DNA of 64,000 nt from Bog-532 sp963830385 (GTDB lineage: Bacteria > Actinomycetota > Actinomycetes > Streptosporangiales > Streptosporangiaceae), in assembly GCA_963830385.1 (NCBI GenBank), contig CAWHMD010000009.1, positions 248,001-312,000 on the forward strand, read 5' to 3'. Shown here one piece after another: positions 9,572 through 17,464 of this stretch. Within the stretch, counting starts at the first letter, position 1. Every line of letters starts with the position of its first letter. The notes below the pieces were generated by a model, which saw only the letters and a program-made list of their open reading frames with translations, was not told where the DNA came from and did not search any database. The position numbers and the translations under genes are program-made.

Positions 9572-10138
9572 ATGAAGAAGGCACCTTCGACCATTCTTGC
9601 CACGGCCGGGATCACCGTCGGCCTGCTCGGCGTCGCCCTGCCCGCCAGCGCCTCGGTGACTGCTCACCAGTACACCAACCCGACCAAGACGGGGCTGCCG
9701 ATCCCGATCCCGACCAAGACGGGGCTGCCGATCCCGATCCCGACCAAGACGGGGCTCCCGATTCCCATCCCGACCAAGACGGGGCTCCCGATCCCGATCC
9801 CGACCAAGACCGGGCTCCCGACCCCGACCAAGACGGGGCATCCGGGCCCGCCAACGAAGGGCGGCCACCCGGGCAAGCCCAAGGGCTACCACCCGGGTAA
9901 GCCCGGCACGGGCCACCCCGCGCCCAAGCCCAAGGAAGTCTGCCACCGCGTCTACACGAAGGCGCCGCACCTGACGGCCCAGGAGCAGAAGAAGCACCCG
10001 TCCTGGCAGCAGCCCAAGGAGGGCTACGTCGTCAAGTGCACGACCGTGAAGCCGGCCGTCAAGAAGCCGGTCCACCACGGCCCCCCGCCGCACCACAAGG
10101 CGCCGGCGAAGAAGCACCCCTGGTGGCACTTCTGGTAA
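9572..10138 (+). CDS. Secreted TKTGLPIPIP-repeat protein
   Basis: 188 residues. The N terminus MKKAPSTILATAGITVGL is a classical Sec signal peptide with likely cleavage after PASA (about residue 28). Then come five copies of a decapeptide of the type PTKTGLPIPI plus a degenerate one (about 37-90), a His/Pro/Gly/Lys region and a very basic C terminus (about 120-188) with two Cys and repeated KKP/HHGPPPHH patches. GAAGGGGAG gives a strong ribosome site six bases before ATG 9572. A rho-independent terminator follows, so it is monocistronic. The composition suggests a wall- or polymer-binding, Pro-rich extended protein. No catalytic domain is recognisable and function is unknown. Confidence 0.85.
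   Translation: MKKAPSTILATAGITVGLLGVALPASASVTAHQYTNPTKTGLPIPIPTKTGLPIPIPTKTGLPIPIPTKTGLPIPIPTKTGLPTPTKTGHPGPPTKGGHPGKPKGYHPGKPGTGHPAPKPKEVCHRVYTKAPHLTAQEQKKHPSWQQPKEGYVVKCTTVKPAVKKPVHHGPPPHHKAPAKKHPWWHFW
9681..9840 (+). repeat. 30-bp tandem repeat inside the secreted protein gene
   Basis: Units start at 9681, 9711, 9741, 9771 and 9801, with a shortened copy at 9825. Each opens with CGACCAAGAC. The first four are exactly 30 bases and near identical, differing mainly at wobble positions (CTGCCG/CTCCCG, ATCCCG/ATTCCC). They encode the decapeptide repeat, so copy number can change in frame. Confidence 0.9.
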
Positions 10139-10155
10139 TCTGACCGGCCCAATTG

Positions 10156-10196
10156 ATTCCCCGTCGCCCTTTTTTCGGGTGGCGGGGAATTTTTTT
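10156..10196 (+). terminator. Rho-independent terminator after the repeat protein
   Basis: A 14-base-pair stem (10156-10169 with 10177-10190, two G-T pairs), a seven-base T-rich loop and a seven-T run. It begins 18 bases after the stop codon. It is one of the clearest intrinsic terminators possible in such GC-rich DNA. Confidence 0.9.
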
Positions 10197-10241
10197 CTGC
10201 GACCGTGTAATCCGGAACGCCTCTTCGCGCGTCACTCGTTC

Positions 10242-10757
10242 GTGCCTAAATCGATCAGGCGCGCCGACATTGTGGCCGGTGTCGCCTTTGTTGTGCTGCT
10301 TATTGTCGGTGTGGTCGCTTTGGTGGCCACTCCGAAAGCGGCAACGAAAACGTTGTCAAATTCCGGCGCTACACCGACACCGGCCGTGGCCGCCACCCAG
10401 GCCGGCACTTCCCGGGCGGCAGCTACCTCACCGCCACCCCAGGCGCCCGCCGCCGTCAAGAAGACCAAGGCACCGCCCCACGCCGCACCCCCGCCACCAA
10501 CGGGGGCCGCCCCGCCACCGGCGACGGTGGCGCCGACGCAAGCCGCTCCGCCACCCACCCACGCCGCGCCACCGCCGCCAGCTCCGCCCACACAGGCCGC
10601 GGCCCCGGCCACCTGCACGCCCAAGACCAACGCCGGCAACTGTTACGAGCCCGGCGAGTTCTGCCGCACCGCCGACCGCGGCAGCACCGGGGTGGCGGGC
10701 GACGGCAAGGCGATCAAGTGCGAGGACAACGACGGCTGGCGCTGGGAGCCGATCTGA
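10242..10757 (+). CDS. Membrane-anchored Pro/Ala-rich protein with small Cys domain
   Basis: 171 residues from GTG 10242. The longer frame from ATG 10179 would start inside the terminator, so I reject it. A short basic N terminus precedes one hydrophobic helix (VAGVAFVVLLIVGVVALVA, about residues 11-29). An extended Pro/Ala/Thr linker follows (about 45-130). The C-terminal module has four Cys (CTPKTNAGNCYEPGEFC...IKCEDNDGWRWEPI). The layout is an anchored or signal-anchored extracellular Cys module, a pattern seen in many actinobacterial surface proteins. No clear Shine-Dalgarno. Function unknown. Confidence 0.65.
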   Translation: MPKSIRRADIVAGVAFVVLLIVGVVALVATPKAATKTLSNSGATPTPAVAATQAGTSRAAATSPPPQAPAAVKKTKAPPHAAPPPPTGAAPPPATVAPTQAAPPPTHAAPPPPAPPTQAAAPATCTPKTNAGNCYEPGEFCRTADRGSTGVAGDGKAIKCEDNDGWRWEPI

Positions 10758-10794
10758 CCCCTCGGCCGGGTCGCCCCGGTGCGATCATGGCGTC

Positions 10795-11100
10795 ATGGCT
10801 GAGCAGGTGACCGACCACCCGGACCGGAAACGATACGAGATCGACGTGGACGGGGTGCGGGGCGGCTTCGTCCAGTACCAGCGCTCCAGCACCGAGCTCG
10901 CGCTCATCCACACCGAGACCGACCCCCGGTTCCGTGGCCAGGGACTGGGCGGGCACCTGATCGCGGCGGTGCTCGACGAAGCCCGTAACCAGGGGCTGAC
11001 GGTGCTGCCGTACTGCCCGTTCGCCCGGCGCTTCATCGCCGAGCACCACGAGTACCTGGACCTGATCCCGGCCGGCCGCCGGGCCGAGTTCGGTCTTTAA
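10795..11100 (+). CDS. Small GNAT-fold N-acetyltransferase (YjdJ/Acetyltransf_CG type)
   Basis: 101 residues. Small acetyl-CoA-binding protein of the GCN5-related superfamily. It has an antiparallel beta start (RYEIDVDGVRGGFVQYQ), HTETDPRFRGQGLGGHLI with the RGQGLG pyrophosphate-binding loop (about 44-51), and a C-terminal LPYCPFARRFIAEHHEY stretch typical of the Acetyltransf_CG subfamily. ATG 10795 is the only sensible start; the frame is open upstream but not protein-like. Substrate unknown for this subfamily. Confidence 0.88.
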   Translation: MAEQVTDHPDRKRYEIDVDGVRGGFVQYQRSSTELALIHTETDPRFRGQGLGGHLIAAVLDEARNQGLTVLPYCPFARRFIAEHHEYLDLIPAGRRAEFGL

Positions 11101-11140
11101 TCCGTTTTCGATCGTCGCCGAGCGCCGTTACGGTGACCTC

Positions 11141-11542
11141 GTGACCGCATCCGACGACCAGCCCGGTACCGGTCTGGCGGGCGCCGGGCCGGGCCAGTCT
11201 GTCCTGCTCACCGTGCGTTTCCTCAGCGAGCTGGCGCTGCTGGCGGTGCTCGCCTGGGCCGGCGCGGGCGCCAGCCTCCCGCTCGCGGGCCGGATCGTGC
11301 TGGCCGTGGTCGCGCCGCTGGTGGCCGCGGCCATCTGGGGCCTGTGGCTGGCCCCCCGGGCCCGTCGCCGGCTTCGCGACCCGCTGCGGCTGGTCGTCGA
11401 GCTGGTGCTGTTCGCGGTGGCGGCGGCCGCTCTGGCGCTGACTGGCCCGGTCGTGGCGGCGGTGGTGTTCGCGGTCATCGCCATGGGCGTGGCCGCGCTC
11501 CTCCGGATCGTCGCCCCCGGCTCCTCGCCGGCCGGCTCCTGA
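11141..11542 (+). CDS. DUF2568 (YrdB-like) four-helix membrane protein
   Basis: 133 residues. Small integral membrane protein with four predicted helices. It carries the DUF2568 pattern: LRFLSELALLAVLAW at the start, PLVAAAIWGLWLAPRARR in the middle and ELVLFAVAAAALALTG in helix three. GTG start. Its 3' end abuts the 3' end of the frameshifted hydrolase on the opposite strand. Function is unknown across the family. Confidence 0.8.
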   Translation: MTASDDQPGTGLAGAGPGQSVLLTVRFLSELALLAVLAWAGAGASLPLAGRIVLAVVAPLVAAAIWGLWLAPRARRRLRDPLRLVVELVLFAVAAAALALTGPVVAAVVFAVIAMGVAALLRIVAPGSSPAGS

Positions 11543-12266
11543 CCGATCAGGTCCAGGATGCGTTGCCAGGCGTCTTCGGTGGCGTCCGCGTCGTAGGCGG
11601 GCGTCCCCGGCCAGAAGAACGCGTGCTCCACCCCCGGGTAGACGACCAGCTCGTGGTCGATACCGGCCCGGTCCAGAGCGCTGCCGATCTCCTTGCGCTG
11701 GGCGGCGTCAATCAGCGCGTCGTCCCCGCCCACCAGGTACAGCAGGCGGCCGGTGATGCCGGGGGTGAGGTCCAGGGTCGGGGCCGGTGGCTGAGCGGGA
11801 TGTCGGTACTGGGCAGCCAGCCGCCGTAGAGCACCGCGGTGCGGCTGACCGGCAGCCGGCAGGCGGCCAGGTAGGCCAGGTGCCCACCCGCGCTGAAGCC
11901 GATCACCGCCGTCCGCTCGATCCCCGGCTGCCCGTTCAGCCACGTCATGGCCGCGGTCACGTCGGCCAGGGCCTGATCGCGGGTCAGCCGGTGCAGCAGC
12001 GCGAACCCTTCCTGCCGCCCGGCGTCGGTGCGCTCCAGCCAGCGGCCGGGGCCCGCGTCCCGGTGGTAGAACTCCGGCGCCAGCACCAGGTGGCCCGCCG
12101 CGGCCAGCCGGTCCGCCACCCCGCGGATGTCCGGGTTCACCCCGAACAGCTCGTGCGCCACGATCACCGCGGTCCGGCCCCCGGCACCAGACGGCCGGGC
12201 CAGGTAGCCGGGCAGCGTGGTGCCATCCGGAACGGGAACGGTGATCTGCTCACTCGATGTCGTCAT
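11524..12266 (-). pseudogene. Dienelactone hydrolase-like alpha/beta hydrolase, frameshifted
   Basis: The N-terminal part in one frame (from ATG 12266) contains VIVAHELFGVNPDIRG and the nucleophile elbow GFSAGGH. It ends after STDIPLS around 11795. The family's C-terminal part continues in another frame: QPPAPTLDLTPGITGRLLY, then VGGDDALIDAAQ (acid) and GVEHAFFWPG (His). One base is missing around 11790-11800, within a CCGGTGGCTGAGC context. The restored product would be about 245 residues. The second frame has no stop near the expected end and runs on antisense through the DUF2568 gene. It is divergent from the XRE regulator. Either a pseudogene or a sequencing error. Confidence 0.7.
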
Positions 12267-12311
12267 GGACCCAGCCTGGCCGGGCCCGGCCCCGGTAGCC
12301 ACAGCAGGTTG

Positions 12312-12339
12312 TTACTGGTACTGGCTTACTGGTACTGGC
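12312..12339. promoter_or_regulatory. TACTGG repeat array in a divergent promoter
   Basis: Two perfect 14-base direct repeats (12312-12325, 12326-12339), each holding two adjacent TACTGG hexamers, giving four hexamers in 26 bases. The array lies between the hydrolase start (12266) and the XRE regulator start (12357), a natural site for autoregulation by the regulator. This is inferred. Confidence 0.55.
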
Positions 12340-12356
12340 GTGCCTAGGCTGTGGTC

Positions 12357-13154
12357 ATGGCCGCCCCCAGTGACCCGCACGCGCTCGGCCAGCTGCTGCG
12401 CGACCGGCGGGCCCGGCTCAGCCCGGCCGACGTCGGGCTGCCGGCCGGGAGCCGTCGCCGCACCGCCGGGCTGCGCCGTGAAGAGGTCGCCCTGCTGGCC
12501 AATGTGTCGCCGACCTACTACACGTTCCTGGAGCAGGGCCGCCCGGTCCGGCCGTCCGGGCAGGTGCTGGACGCCCTGGCCGACGCGCTCCGGCTGTCCG
12601 CCACCGAACGCCGCTACCTGCGGGTGCTGGCCTACGGTGACGGCGAGGGCGCCACCACCCCGGCCGGTGAGCCACCCGAGCAGGTCGATCCCGGGGTCGC
12701 GGCCCTGGTCGAGCGCCTGGAGCCGCATCCGACGCTGGTCAAGGGCCGCCGCTGGGACGTGCTGGCGGCCAATCCCGCCGCCCGGACCCTGTTCACCAAC
12801 TGGGAGGCGCGGCCGCCCGGCCAGCGCAACCTGGTGCGCTGGATGTTCACCACCGAGCGGGCCCGCGAGGTCTACCTCGACTGGGAGCCGGAGGCGCGGG
12901 CGATGCTGGCCCGGTTCCGGCTGGCGGCCGCCCGGCACCCCGGCGACCCCGCCTTCGCCGCCCTGATCGGGGAGCTGCAGCGCGACAGTGAGCACGTCCG
13001 GGCCTGGTGGCCCCGGCACGACGTGCGCGACGTCGGCAGCGGCACGAAGAAGCTCCGCCACCCGTTGCTCGGCCCGGTCGAGTACAGCCACGTGGTCCTG
13101 CAGGTCGCCGACCATCCCGACCAGACCCTGGTCACCTACACGATCGCCAGCTGA
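12357..13154 (+). CDS. XRE-family regulator with MmyB-like ligand domain
   Basis: 265 residues. The N-terminal HTH (about 10-80) has the hallmark RTAGLRREEVALLANVS and YYTFLEQGRPVRPS. The C-terminal MmyB-like, PAS-related domain follows (about 105-265) with GRRWDVLAANPAARTLF and WFTT-like RWMFTTERAREVYLDWE. It ends HPLLGPVEYSHVVLQ...DQTLVTYTIAS as in many actinobacterial regulators. I prefer ATG 12357 over GTG 12351. It probably controls the divergent hydrolase through the TACTGG array; ligand unknown. Confidence 0.92.
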   Translation: MAAPSDPHALGQLLRDRRARLSPADVGLPAGSRRRTAGLRREEVALLANVSPTYYTFLEQGRPVRPSGQVLDALADALRLSATERRYLRVLAYGDGEGATTPAGEPPEQVDPGVAALVERLEPHPTLVKGRRWDVLAANPAARTLFTNWEARPPGQRNLVRWMFTTERAREVYLDWEPEARAMLARFRLAAARHPGDPAFAALIGELQRDSEHVRAWWPRHDVRDVGSGTKKLRHPLLGPVEYSHVVLQVADHPDQTLVTYTIAS

Positions 13155-13196
13155 CCGCCCTCCTGCTTGGGCTCAGAATCAGAGCCGCCCTCCGGC

Positions 13197-14468
13197 TCAG
13201 AGCAGGAAGCGGAACAGCGGGCTGGACGAGTCGATCTTCTCGATCGACGGCGGCGCCGCCTTCATCCGGTCGAGCAGCGCGGGCAGGTCCTCGGGCCGGG
13301 ACAGCTCGATGCCGACCAGCGCCGGCCCGGTCTCCCGGTTGCTGCGCTTGATGTACTCGAACAGCGTGATGTCGTCGTCCGGGCCCAGCACCTCGTCCAG
13401 GAACCGCCGCAGCGCGCCCGGCTCCTGCGGGAAGTCGACCAGGAAGTAGTGCTTGCGGCCCTCGTGGATCAGGGCCCGCTCCACCACCTCGGCGTACCGG
13501 CTGACGTCGTTGTTGCCGCCCGACAGCACGGCCACCACGGTCGCCCCCGGCCTGATCGCCGCCGCCCCGGCGACACCCTCGCTGGCCAGGTCGTTCAGCA
13601 GCCCGGTGGCCAGCGCCCCGGCGGGCTCGGCGATGATCCCGTCGATCTGGTACAGGGCCAGCATCTCCCGGCACACCCGGCCCTCGTCGACGGTGAGCAC
13701 CCGGGCCCCGGAGGCCGCGATCAGCGGATAGGTCCGGTCCCCGGCCCGGCGGACCGCGGCGCCCTCCACGAACGTGTCCACCTCGGGCAGCGTGACCGGG
13801 CCGCCCGCGGCCAGCGCGGCGGCCACGCAGGCGGCCCCGGCCGGCTCGGCCCCGATGACCCGTACCCCCGGATGGCGTTCGCCCAGCCAGGCCACCGACC
13901 CGGCCAGCAGGCCGCCCCCACCGACCGGTATGACCATCACGTCCGGGGCGCGGCCGAGCTGGTCCACCACCTCGCGGGCGACCGTGCCCTGGCCGGCGAT
14001 GGTGCGCGGGTCGTCGAACGCCGGCACCAGCGTCGCCCCAGAAGCGGAAGAGTCGCGCGAGGCGGCGGCCGACGCCTCGTCGTAGGTGTCGCCGCCCAGC
14101 ACGATCTCCACCATGTCGCCGCCCAGCATGGCGATCCGGTCCCGCTTCTGGCGCGGCGTCGTCCGCGGCAGGTAGACCCGGCCCCGCACCCCCAGCACCG
14201 AACAGGCGTAGGCCAGCCCCTGGGCGTGGTTGCCGGCGCTGGCCCCCACCACCCCGGCCGCCCGGTCGCGGTCGCTCAGCTGGGCGATCAGGTTGTAGGC
14301 GCCGCGCGCCTTGTAGGAACGGACGGTCTGCAGGTCCTCGCGCTTGAGCCAGACGTCACAGCCCAGCAGCGCGGACAGCCGCCCGTTGCGCTCCAGCGGC
14401 GTGGTGTCCACCACCCCCGCCAGCCGTTCGGCGGCCGCGTCCACCAGGGCGGCGTTCACGCTCGTCAT
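13197..14468 (-). CDS. ilvA: Threonine ammonia-lyase (threonine deaminase)
   Basis: 423 residues. PLP-dependent enzyme converting L-threonine to 2-oxobutanoate, the first step of isoleucine synthesis. The PLP lysine is K53 in SYKARGAYN. The substrate loop ASAGNHAQG (76-84) and phosphate-binding GGGGL (183-187) are present. The C-terminal 85 residues form the ACT-like regulatory domain (HYFLVDFPQEPGALRRFLDEV), so this is the feedback-regulated biosynthetic kind with one ACT-like unit. Start is ATG 14468; in-frame GTGs at 14483 and 14489 are possible. It lies 53 bases downstream of the S4-domain gene on the same strand. Confidence 0.94.
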   Translation of the reverse strand: MTSVNAALVDAAAERLAGVVDTTPLERNGRLSALLGCDVWLKREDLQTVRSYKARGAYNLIAQLSDRDRAAGVVGASAGNHAQGLAYACSVLGVRGRVYLPRTTPRQKRDRIAMLGGDMVEIVLGGDTYDEASAAASRDSSASGATLVPAFDDPRTIAGQGTVAREVVDQLGRAPDVMVIPVGGGGLLAGSVAWLGERHPGVRVIGAEPAGAACVAAALAAGGPVTLPEVDTFVEGAAVRRAGDRTYPLIAASGARVLTVDEGRVCREMLALYQIDGIIAEPAGALATGLLNDLASEGVAGAAAIRPGATVVAVLSGGNNDVSRYAEVVERALIHEGRKHYFLVDFPQEPGALRRFLDEVLGPDDDITLFEYIKRSNRETGPALVGIELSRPEDLPALLDRMKAAPPSIEKIDSSSPLFRFLL

Positions 14469-14521
14469 CGGCGAAGTTGTCACCGGCACAGTCTGCCCCA
14501 CCGGGCCAGGCGCTTGCCGCG

Positions 14522-14899
14522 CTATCGCGGCCGGCTGAGCCACTTCTCCAGGGTGCGGCGGTCCCGCTTGGTCGGGCGGCCGGCCCCGCGGTCCCGGATG
14601 GCCACCGGGATGACCTGCTCGCGCGGCGGCGGGGGCGGGCTGTGGTCGGCGTAGCATTCGGCCGCCACCGGGGCGCTGACCCGTTTGCTGATGACCCGCA
14701 CGACCTCCACGATGCGGTCGCGGTCTTCCTGGCGGAACCGGACCTCGTCGCCGGGCCGCACCGGGTGGGCCGGCTTGACCCGGGTGCCGTTGACCCGGAC
14801 GTGCCCGGCCCGGCAGGCTGAGGACGCCGCCGAACGGGTCTTGACCAGCCGGACCGACCAGATCCAGCTGTCTACCCGCCCGGACTCTGACTCTGCCAC
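14522..14899 (-). CDS. S4-domain RNA-binding protein, Hsp15-like
   Basis: 125 residues. The S4 motif occupies about residues 7-70: RVDSWIWSVRLVKTRSAAS, AGHVRVNGTRVKPAHPVRPG and DEVRF. A basic tail follows with GRPTKRDRRTLEKWL, as in Hsp15/HslR-type proteins that bind free 50S subunits carrying nascent chains. ilvA follows on the same strand. It is divergent from the DUF6328 gene, with only 35 bases between start codons. Confidence 0.88.
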   Translation of the reverse strand: MAESESGRVDSWIWSVRLVKTRSAASSACRAGHVRVNGTRVKPAHPVRPGDEVRFRQEDRDRIVEVVRVISKRVSAPVAAECYADHSPPPPPREQVIPVAIRDRGAGRPTKRDRRTLEKWLSRPR

Positions 14900-14934
14900 C
14901 TGGACACTGTAATCTGGCCTGCCCGGAGGTGACG

Positions 14935-15399
14935 ATGGCGCCGCAGCCGAAGGACCCGCGCGACGAGACCCAGGCCGAGCGGGACGACCGCAACCTGATC
15001 GAACTGCTGCAGGAACTGCGGGTCGCCGGGCTGGGCGTCCAGGTCCTGTTCGGCTTCCTGCTGTCGCTGCCGTTCACCACCCAGTTCAAGCAGCTCGGCG
15101 GCGGCGAACGTGACCTCTACCTGGGCTGCCTGATCCTCGCCGCGGTGGCTACCGCGCTGCTGCTGGGCCCGGTCGCCTACCACCGGCTGGTGTTCCGCCA
15201 GGGGCAGAAGGAGGGTCTGGTCCGGGCGGCCAACGTCATGGCGATCCTCGGCCTGGTCGCGGTCGGGCTGGCCGTGTCGGCGTCGGTGCTGCTGGTGACC
15301 GGCTTCGTGGCGGGCTACGGCACCGGCCTGGTGATCGCGGTGCTCGTGCTGGTCATGTTCGGCCTGCTCTGGTTCGCCTTCCCGCTGACCCGCCGCTAG
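14935..15399 (+). CDS. DUF6328-type four-helix membrane protein
   Basis: 154 residues. The acidic N terminus (ETQAERDDRNLIELLQELRVAG) is typical of the family. Four membrane helices follow, beginning VQVLFGFLLSLPFTTQF, and LLGPVAYHRLVFRQGQKE forms the conserved cytoplasmic loop. ATG 14935 has GGAGGT six bases upstream; the frame extends only to GTG 14929. Function is unknown; the family is common in actinobacteria. Confidence 0.83.
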   Translation: MAPQPKDPRDETQAERDDRNLIELLQELRVAGLGVQVLFGFLLSLPFTTQFKQLGGGERDLYLGCLILAAVATALLLGPVAYHRLVFRQGQKEGLVRAANVMAILGLVAVGLAVSASVLLVTGFVAGYGTGLVIAVLVLVMFGLLWFAFPLTRR

Positions 15400-15535
15400 G
15401 GCTGCCAGGGCCACCTGGTCTCCCAGCCACTGCTGCACGAACTTTTCCAGCTCGGGCAGACCCTCGTTCCCCGCCACGCTACCCTCCGGCCAATGGCTGG
15501 CCGTCTACGGCAGTCCCACTGTAGACAATGGGACC

Positions 15536-15961
15536 ATGAGTGCACCGGACGCCTTCGAGTTCGACCTCCAGGTCCGCTACATGGAGGTCGACGCCCAGGC
15601 CGTCGTGTTCAACGCCTGGTACCTGACCTACTTCGACGAGGCGTTCTCCGCCTTCATGGCCGCCCGCGGCTACCCGTACGACAAGATGATCGGATCCGGC
15701 TACGACGTCCAGCTCGTCCACACCGAGGTCGACTGGCACGGAGCGCTGCGCTGGCAGGACCAGGTACGGGTGGCCGTCTCCACCGCCCGGGTCGGCACCA
15801 CCAGCTTCACCCTCGACTTCCAGGCCCGCCGGGACGGCATCCCCACCTGTACCGCCCGCACCGTCTACGTCGTCATCGGCACCGACGGCTCCGGTAAGCG
15901 CCCCATCCCGCCCGCGCTCGCCGAAGCCCTCGGCTCCCCAGCCCCTCTCCGGGCACCCTGA
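15536..15961 (+). CDS. Acyl-CoA thioesterase, YbgC/4-hydroxybenzoyl-CoA type
   Basis: 141 residues, single hotdog domain. VRYMEVDAQAVVFNAWYLTYFDEA carries the catalytic Asp of the 4HBT family (about residue 19). It continues with VDWHGALRWQDQVRVAVS and SFTLDFQARRDG. Such enzymes hydrolyse short acyl- or aryl-CoA thioesters. ATG 15536 is preceded by only a weak AATGGGA ribosome site. It is spaced 19 bases from the next small gene, so they may be cotranscribed. Confidence 0.9.
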   Translation: MSAPDAFEFDLQVRYMEVDAQAVVFNAWYLTYFDEAFSAFMAARGYPYDKMIGSGYDVQLVHTEVDWHGALRWQDQVRVAVSTARVGTTSFTLDFQARRDGIPTCTARTVYVVIGTDGSGKRPIPPALAEALGSPAPLRAP

Positions 15962-15980
15962 CCGCCGTCATACTGCTGTC

Positions 15981-16346
15981 GTGGAGATCAGCGCGAAGCT
16001 TCAGCTCAAGCCCGGCCAACGGCTGGCCACGGTCACCGACGCGGACACCGGACCGGTGCCCGCGATCACCGGCCCGGCCGTCGAGGCGGCCGAGAGCCCG
16101 GCGGCGGCCGATGCCGTCATCGCGTTCGTGCGGACCCGGGCGGCCCTGGGCACCGTCGCCGCCCCGGCCATCGAAGCCGCCCGCCAGGACCGGCTGGCCT
16201 GGATCGCGTACCCGAAGGCGGGCCAGCTGGGCACCGACCTCAACCGCGACCGCCTGGCCGCCACCCTGGCCGCCCAGGGCGTCCAGCCGGTCCGTCAGGT
16301 CTCGATCGACGGCACCTGGTCGGCTCTGCGGTTCCGCCCCGCCTGA
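15981..16346 (+). CDS. Small conserved protein with YPK...TDLNRD...WSALRFR motif
   Basis: 121 residues from GTG 15981; no ATG is available and no Shine-Dalgarno is visible. The C-terminal half is the conserved part: WIAYPKAGQLGTDLNRDRLAATL followed by QVSIDGTWSALRFRPA, a pattern I associate with uncharacterised actinobacterial proteins of the DUF3052 kind. Residues 1-60 are variable. Soluble, function unknown. Confidence 0.72.
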   Translation: MEISAKLQLKPGQRLATVTDADTGPVPAITGPAVEAAESPAAADAVIAFVRTRAALGTVAAPAIEAARQDRLAWIAYPKAGQLGTDLNRDRLAATLAAQGVQPVRQVSIDGTWSALRFRPA

Positions 16347-16366
16347 GCCGGGCCCCCGGGGCCCGG

Positions 16367-17104
16367 CTAGGTCAGCTCGTTGTCGTCCGACACGACAACG
16401 GCGTCGACACCGTGCCAGCGATCCAGCGGCGGGGGAGCGTGCTCGCGCAGGATCCCGGCGGTCCCGCCGTGGCGAGCCAGGACCTCCCCGAGCCCGGCCA
16501 GCAACTCCGCCACCCAGGGCGGGGGCTCGCCCGCACTGATCGACACGGTCTGGTCGATGATGAACGGCTCGGTCCCCGCCAGGGCCGGGAAATGGCACGC
16601 CATCGGCACCCAGCCCGCGGTCGCGTCCCGGTGGATGTGCCCCCAGCCGGCCCACACCAGCAGCGGCTCACCGGGCGCGGCGGCCAGCACCCCGGCCAGG
16701 TTGCGGGCCTGCTCGCGGTCACGCCAGTTGGCGTACTCAAGGCTGTGCACCCTGGCCGCGTCACGCCCCGGCTGTTCATCGTCCACCGCCTCGTACGCCC
16801 ACAGGCTCCAGCCCAGCTCCAGCGCGGTCGCCACCAGCCTGCGCATGTCCGGCTGCTCCAGGTAGGGTCCGGTGCACTCCGCGATCTCCCGGATCGGCCC
16901 CGGCGGGCGGCCCGGCCGCAGGTCCAGCGCCTCCATCGCCAGCCGCCGCACGCCCGCCTCGTGCGCGGCCCGGATGACCTCGAGGCCGGCCACGCGGGTG
17001 CGCACGCTGCGGGCCCAGCCGTTGTGTGCCTCGTTGACCATCACCACCTGCGCGTGCGCGAAGCCCCAGCGGGTCAGCTCCGCCACCGAGCACCAGCCGT
17101 CCAT
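16367..17104 (-). CDS. Uncharacterised ChaN/EreA-like protein
   Basis: 245 residues. The N-terminal part HAQVVMVNEAHNGWARSV followed by AAHEAGVRRLAMEALDL resembles the conserved E-x-H start of the ChaN-like/erythromycin-esterase-like fold. Later segments LVWAGWGHIHRD and PMACHFPALAG fit a second metal- or ligand-binding region. I used ATG 17104; a GTG at 17122 would add six residues. It lies 42 bases downstream of the small HTH gene on the same strand. Family assignment is by motif resemblance only. Confidence 0.62.
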   Translation of the reverse strand: MDGWCSVAELTRWGFAHAQVVMVNEAHNGWARSVRTRVAGLEVIRAAHEAGVRRLAMEALDLRPGRPPGPIREIAECTGPYLEQPDMRRLVATALELGWSLWAYEAVDDEQPGRDAARVHSLEYANWRDREQARNLAGVLAAAPGEPLLVWAGWGHIHRDATAGWVPMACHFPALAGTEPFIIDQTVSISAGEPPPWVAELLAGLGEVLARHGGTAGILREHAPPPLDRWHGVDAVVVSDDNELT

Positions 17105-17146
17105 GCGCGGCAGGATAACCACTGGCCCGCCGCACCTGGCGAACGT

Positions 17147-17464
17147 CTATTCTTCCCCGGAAAAACGTCCCCAGGCCGACTGCCGGGTCATGCCCAGGCT
17201 CTCGCCGATCCGCGCCCACGTCGCCCCCAGCTCGCGGGCCCGCCGTACCCAGCCGGTCAGGTGCGCCTCGACCTGGTCGCCCGCGGCCGCGATCCGCGGC
17301 AGGCTCTCCAGCACCTCCTCCACGGTGCTGGCGTGTTCCTCTGGGCATGACCGCAGCTGACCTGCGGGCGGCGCCCATCCGGCCAGACGTGCGCGCGCCT
17401 CGCCTTGGGTGCTCAAAGGCGCCAACGAGCACGCCCTAGCCGGCTCAAAGGCGCCAACGAGCAC
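17147..17464 (-). CDS. Small HTH protein (start uncertain)
   Basis: The C-terminal 60 residues are convincing: EEVLESLPRIAAAGDQVEAHL, then WVRRARELGATWARIGESLG and MTRQSAWGRFSGEE, a resolvase-like HTH common in actinobacteria. The frame is open to GTG 17464, but residues 1-45 run through a 23-base direct repeat and look less protein-like. Internal GTGs at 17323 and 17314 are alternatives. Probably transcribed with the downstream ChaN-like gene. Likely a DNA-binding accessory protein; target unknown. Confidence 0.6.
   Translation of the reverse strand: MLVGAFEPARACSLAPLSTQGEARARLAGWAPPAGQLRSCPEEHASTVEEVLESLPRIAAAGDQVEAHLTGWVRRARELGATWARIGESLGMTRQSAWGRFSGEE

Noticed and set aside
9681..9840. 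CRISPR array
   Set aside because: Repeats are directly contiguous with no spacers and encode an in-frame decapeptide.
13167..14654. 495-codon plus-strand frame
   Set aside because: Antisense of ilvA and the S4 gene; Arg/His/Gln/Pro-rich and without motifs.
15400..15535. Longer minus-strand gene 14872-15477 as a 201-residue protein
   Set aside because: After about 30 residues the sequence becomes low-complexity antisense of the DUF6328 gene; only the start is reported as an observation.
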